From NCBI GenBank assembly GCA_951812625.1, contig CATOSP010000002.1:1622788-1686787 (forward strand): a DNA stretch of 64,000 nt, read 5' to 3'. The DNA is from an uncultured Dehalococcoidia bacterium. Lineage in GTDB: Bacteria; Chloroflexota; Dehalococcoidia; Lucifugimonadales; UBA3495. Both the position numbers and the translations under genes were made by a program. Shown here one piece after another: positions 63,944 through 64,000 of this stretch. Within the stretch, counting starts at the first letter, position 1, and each line of letters opens with the position of its first letter. The notes below the pieces were generated by a model that did not search any database, had not been told where the DNA came from, and was given only the letters and a program-made list of their open reading frames with translations.

Positions 63944-64000
63944 CTAGATCTCAATGGCCTGCCAGTAGCGGCGACCTTCCAACCGGACGACCCTGCCGAT
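63944..64000 (-). CDS. End of an MBL-fold hydrolase (partial at window edge)
   Basis: The minus strand reads 18 codons, 'IGRVVRLEGRRYWQAIEI', to TAG at 63944-63946. The 'GRVVRxxGRRYWQ' end matches the end of the nonsense-mutated MBL-fold gene at 48313-49179 ('GKVVRTGGRRYWQGL'). The body of the gene lies outside the window. This may be the working paralogue. Confidence 0.55.
   Translation of the reverse strand: MGRVVRLEGRRYWQAIEI

Overview
The window looks like a chromosome segment of an uncultured Chloroflexota bacterium, most likely from the Dehalococcoidia/SAR202 side of the phylum. This is inference from gene content: an adjacent pair of Chloroflexota/archaeal membrane proteins (DUF2298 'YYY' and TIGR03663), a NuoG-like subunit with an extra Cys motif, two oligopeptide-type ABC systems with Cys-Gly-Gly lipoproteins, a Rieske oxygenase operon, and a mix of paralogous catabolic genes. 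No rRNA is present. One tRNA (Val, GAC) is seen.

Layout. 1-3 kb: end of a GalU-like gene, a DUF2269 membrane protein, a DinB-fold protein, and lepA. 3.8-5.5 kb: a frameshifted xanthine/uracil permease. 5.7-10.7 kb: a tight plus-strand operon of 3-hydroxyisobutyrate-type dehydrogenase, Rieske oxygenase alpha and beta, a Cys-rich small protein, an unknown protein, and a UGSC-type selenoprotein. 10.8-15 kb: a peptide-type ABC binding protein diverging from two permeases. 15-18.2 kb: decayed DNA, a NupC nucleoside transporter and a broken RDD protein. 18.5-20.3 kb: panD with two SAM methyltransferases in one overlapping operon. 21-37 kb: an insertion-sequence cluster (IS630, IS630 remnant, three IS1-type copies, IS701, ISAs1, IS21) interleaved with tRNA-Val, a fibronectin-III protein and a second binding protein/permease set. 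37.1-39.5 kb: DsbA-like selenoprotein, rnc and ftsY, overlapping. 39.5-47.5 kb: four envelope/glycolipid genes. 48-49.2 kb: a tiny Tat-signal protein and a nonsense-mutated metallo-beta-lactamase-fold gene. 49.2-54.6 kb: mutS, an ArsC/Spx-like selenoprotein, a HAD-like gene and mutL on the minus strand. 54.7-60.8 kb: a NuoE-NuoF-NuoG/FDH-like-FNR redox operon closed by a strong terminator. 61-64 kb: an MFS transporter, a second dehydrogenase, a carboxymuconolactone decarboxylase-like gene and the end of a second MBL-fold gene.

Main discovery. Three unrelated thiol-redox-type genes are each interrupted by an in-frame TGA exactly where the family has (or is expected to have) its redox Cys. Each TGA is followed by a compact hairpin with a GU-containing apical loop, as in bacterial SECIS elements: UGSC protein (Sec96, TGA 10457-10459), DsbA/FrnE-like protein (Sec14, TGA 37196-37198) and ArsC/Spx-like protein (Sec13, TGA 51787-51789 on the minus strand). 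Conventional calling would report three truncated genes. No selA/B/C/D is in the window, so the machinery must lie elsewhere.

A second hypothesis is that panD plus the two methyltransferases forms a route from aspartate through beta-alanine to an N-methylated beta-alanine (beta-alanine betaine). A third pattern is that nearly all frameshifts in 3.8-10.2 kb change the length of a short homopolymer. They may be genuine decay or local sequence error, and this should be resolved before those genes are called dead.
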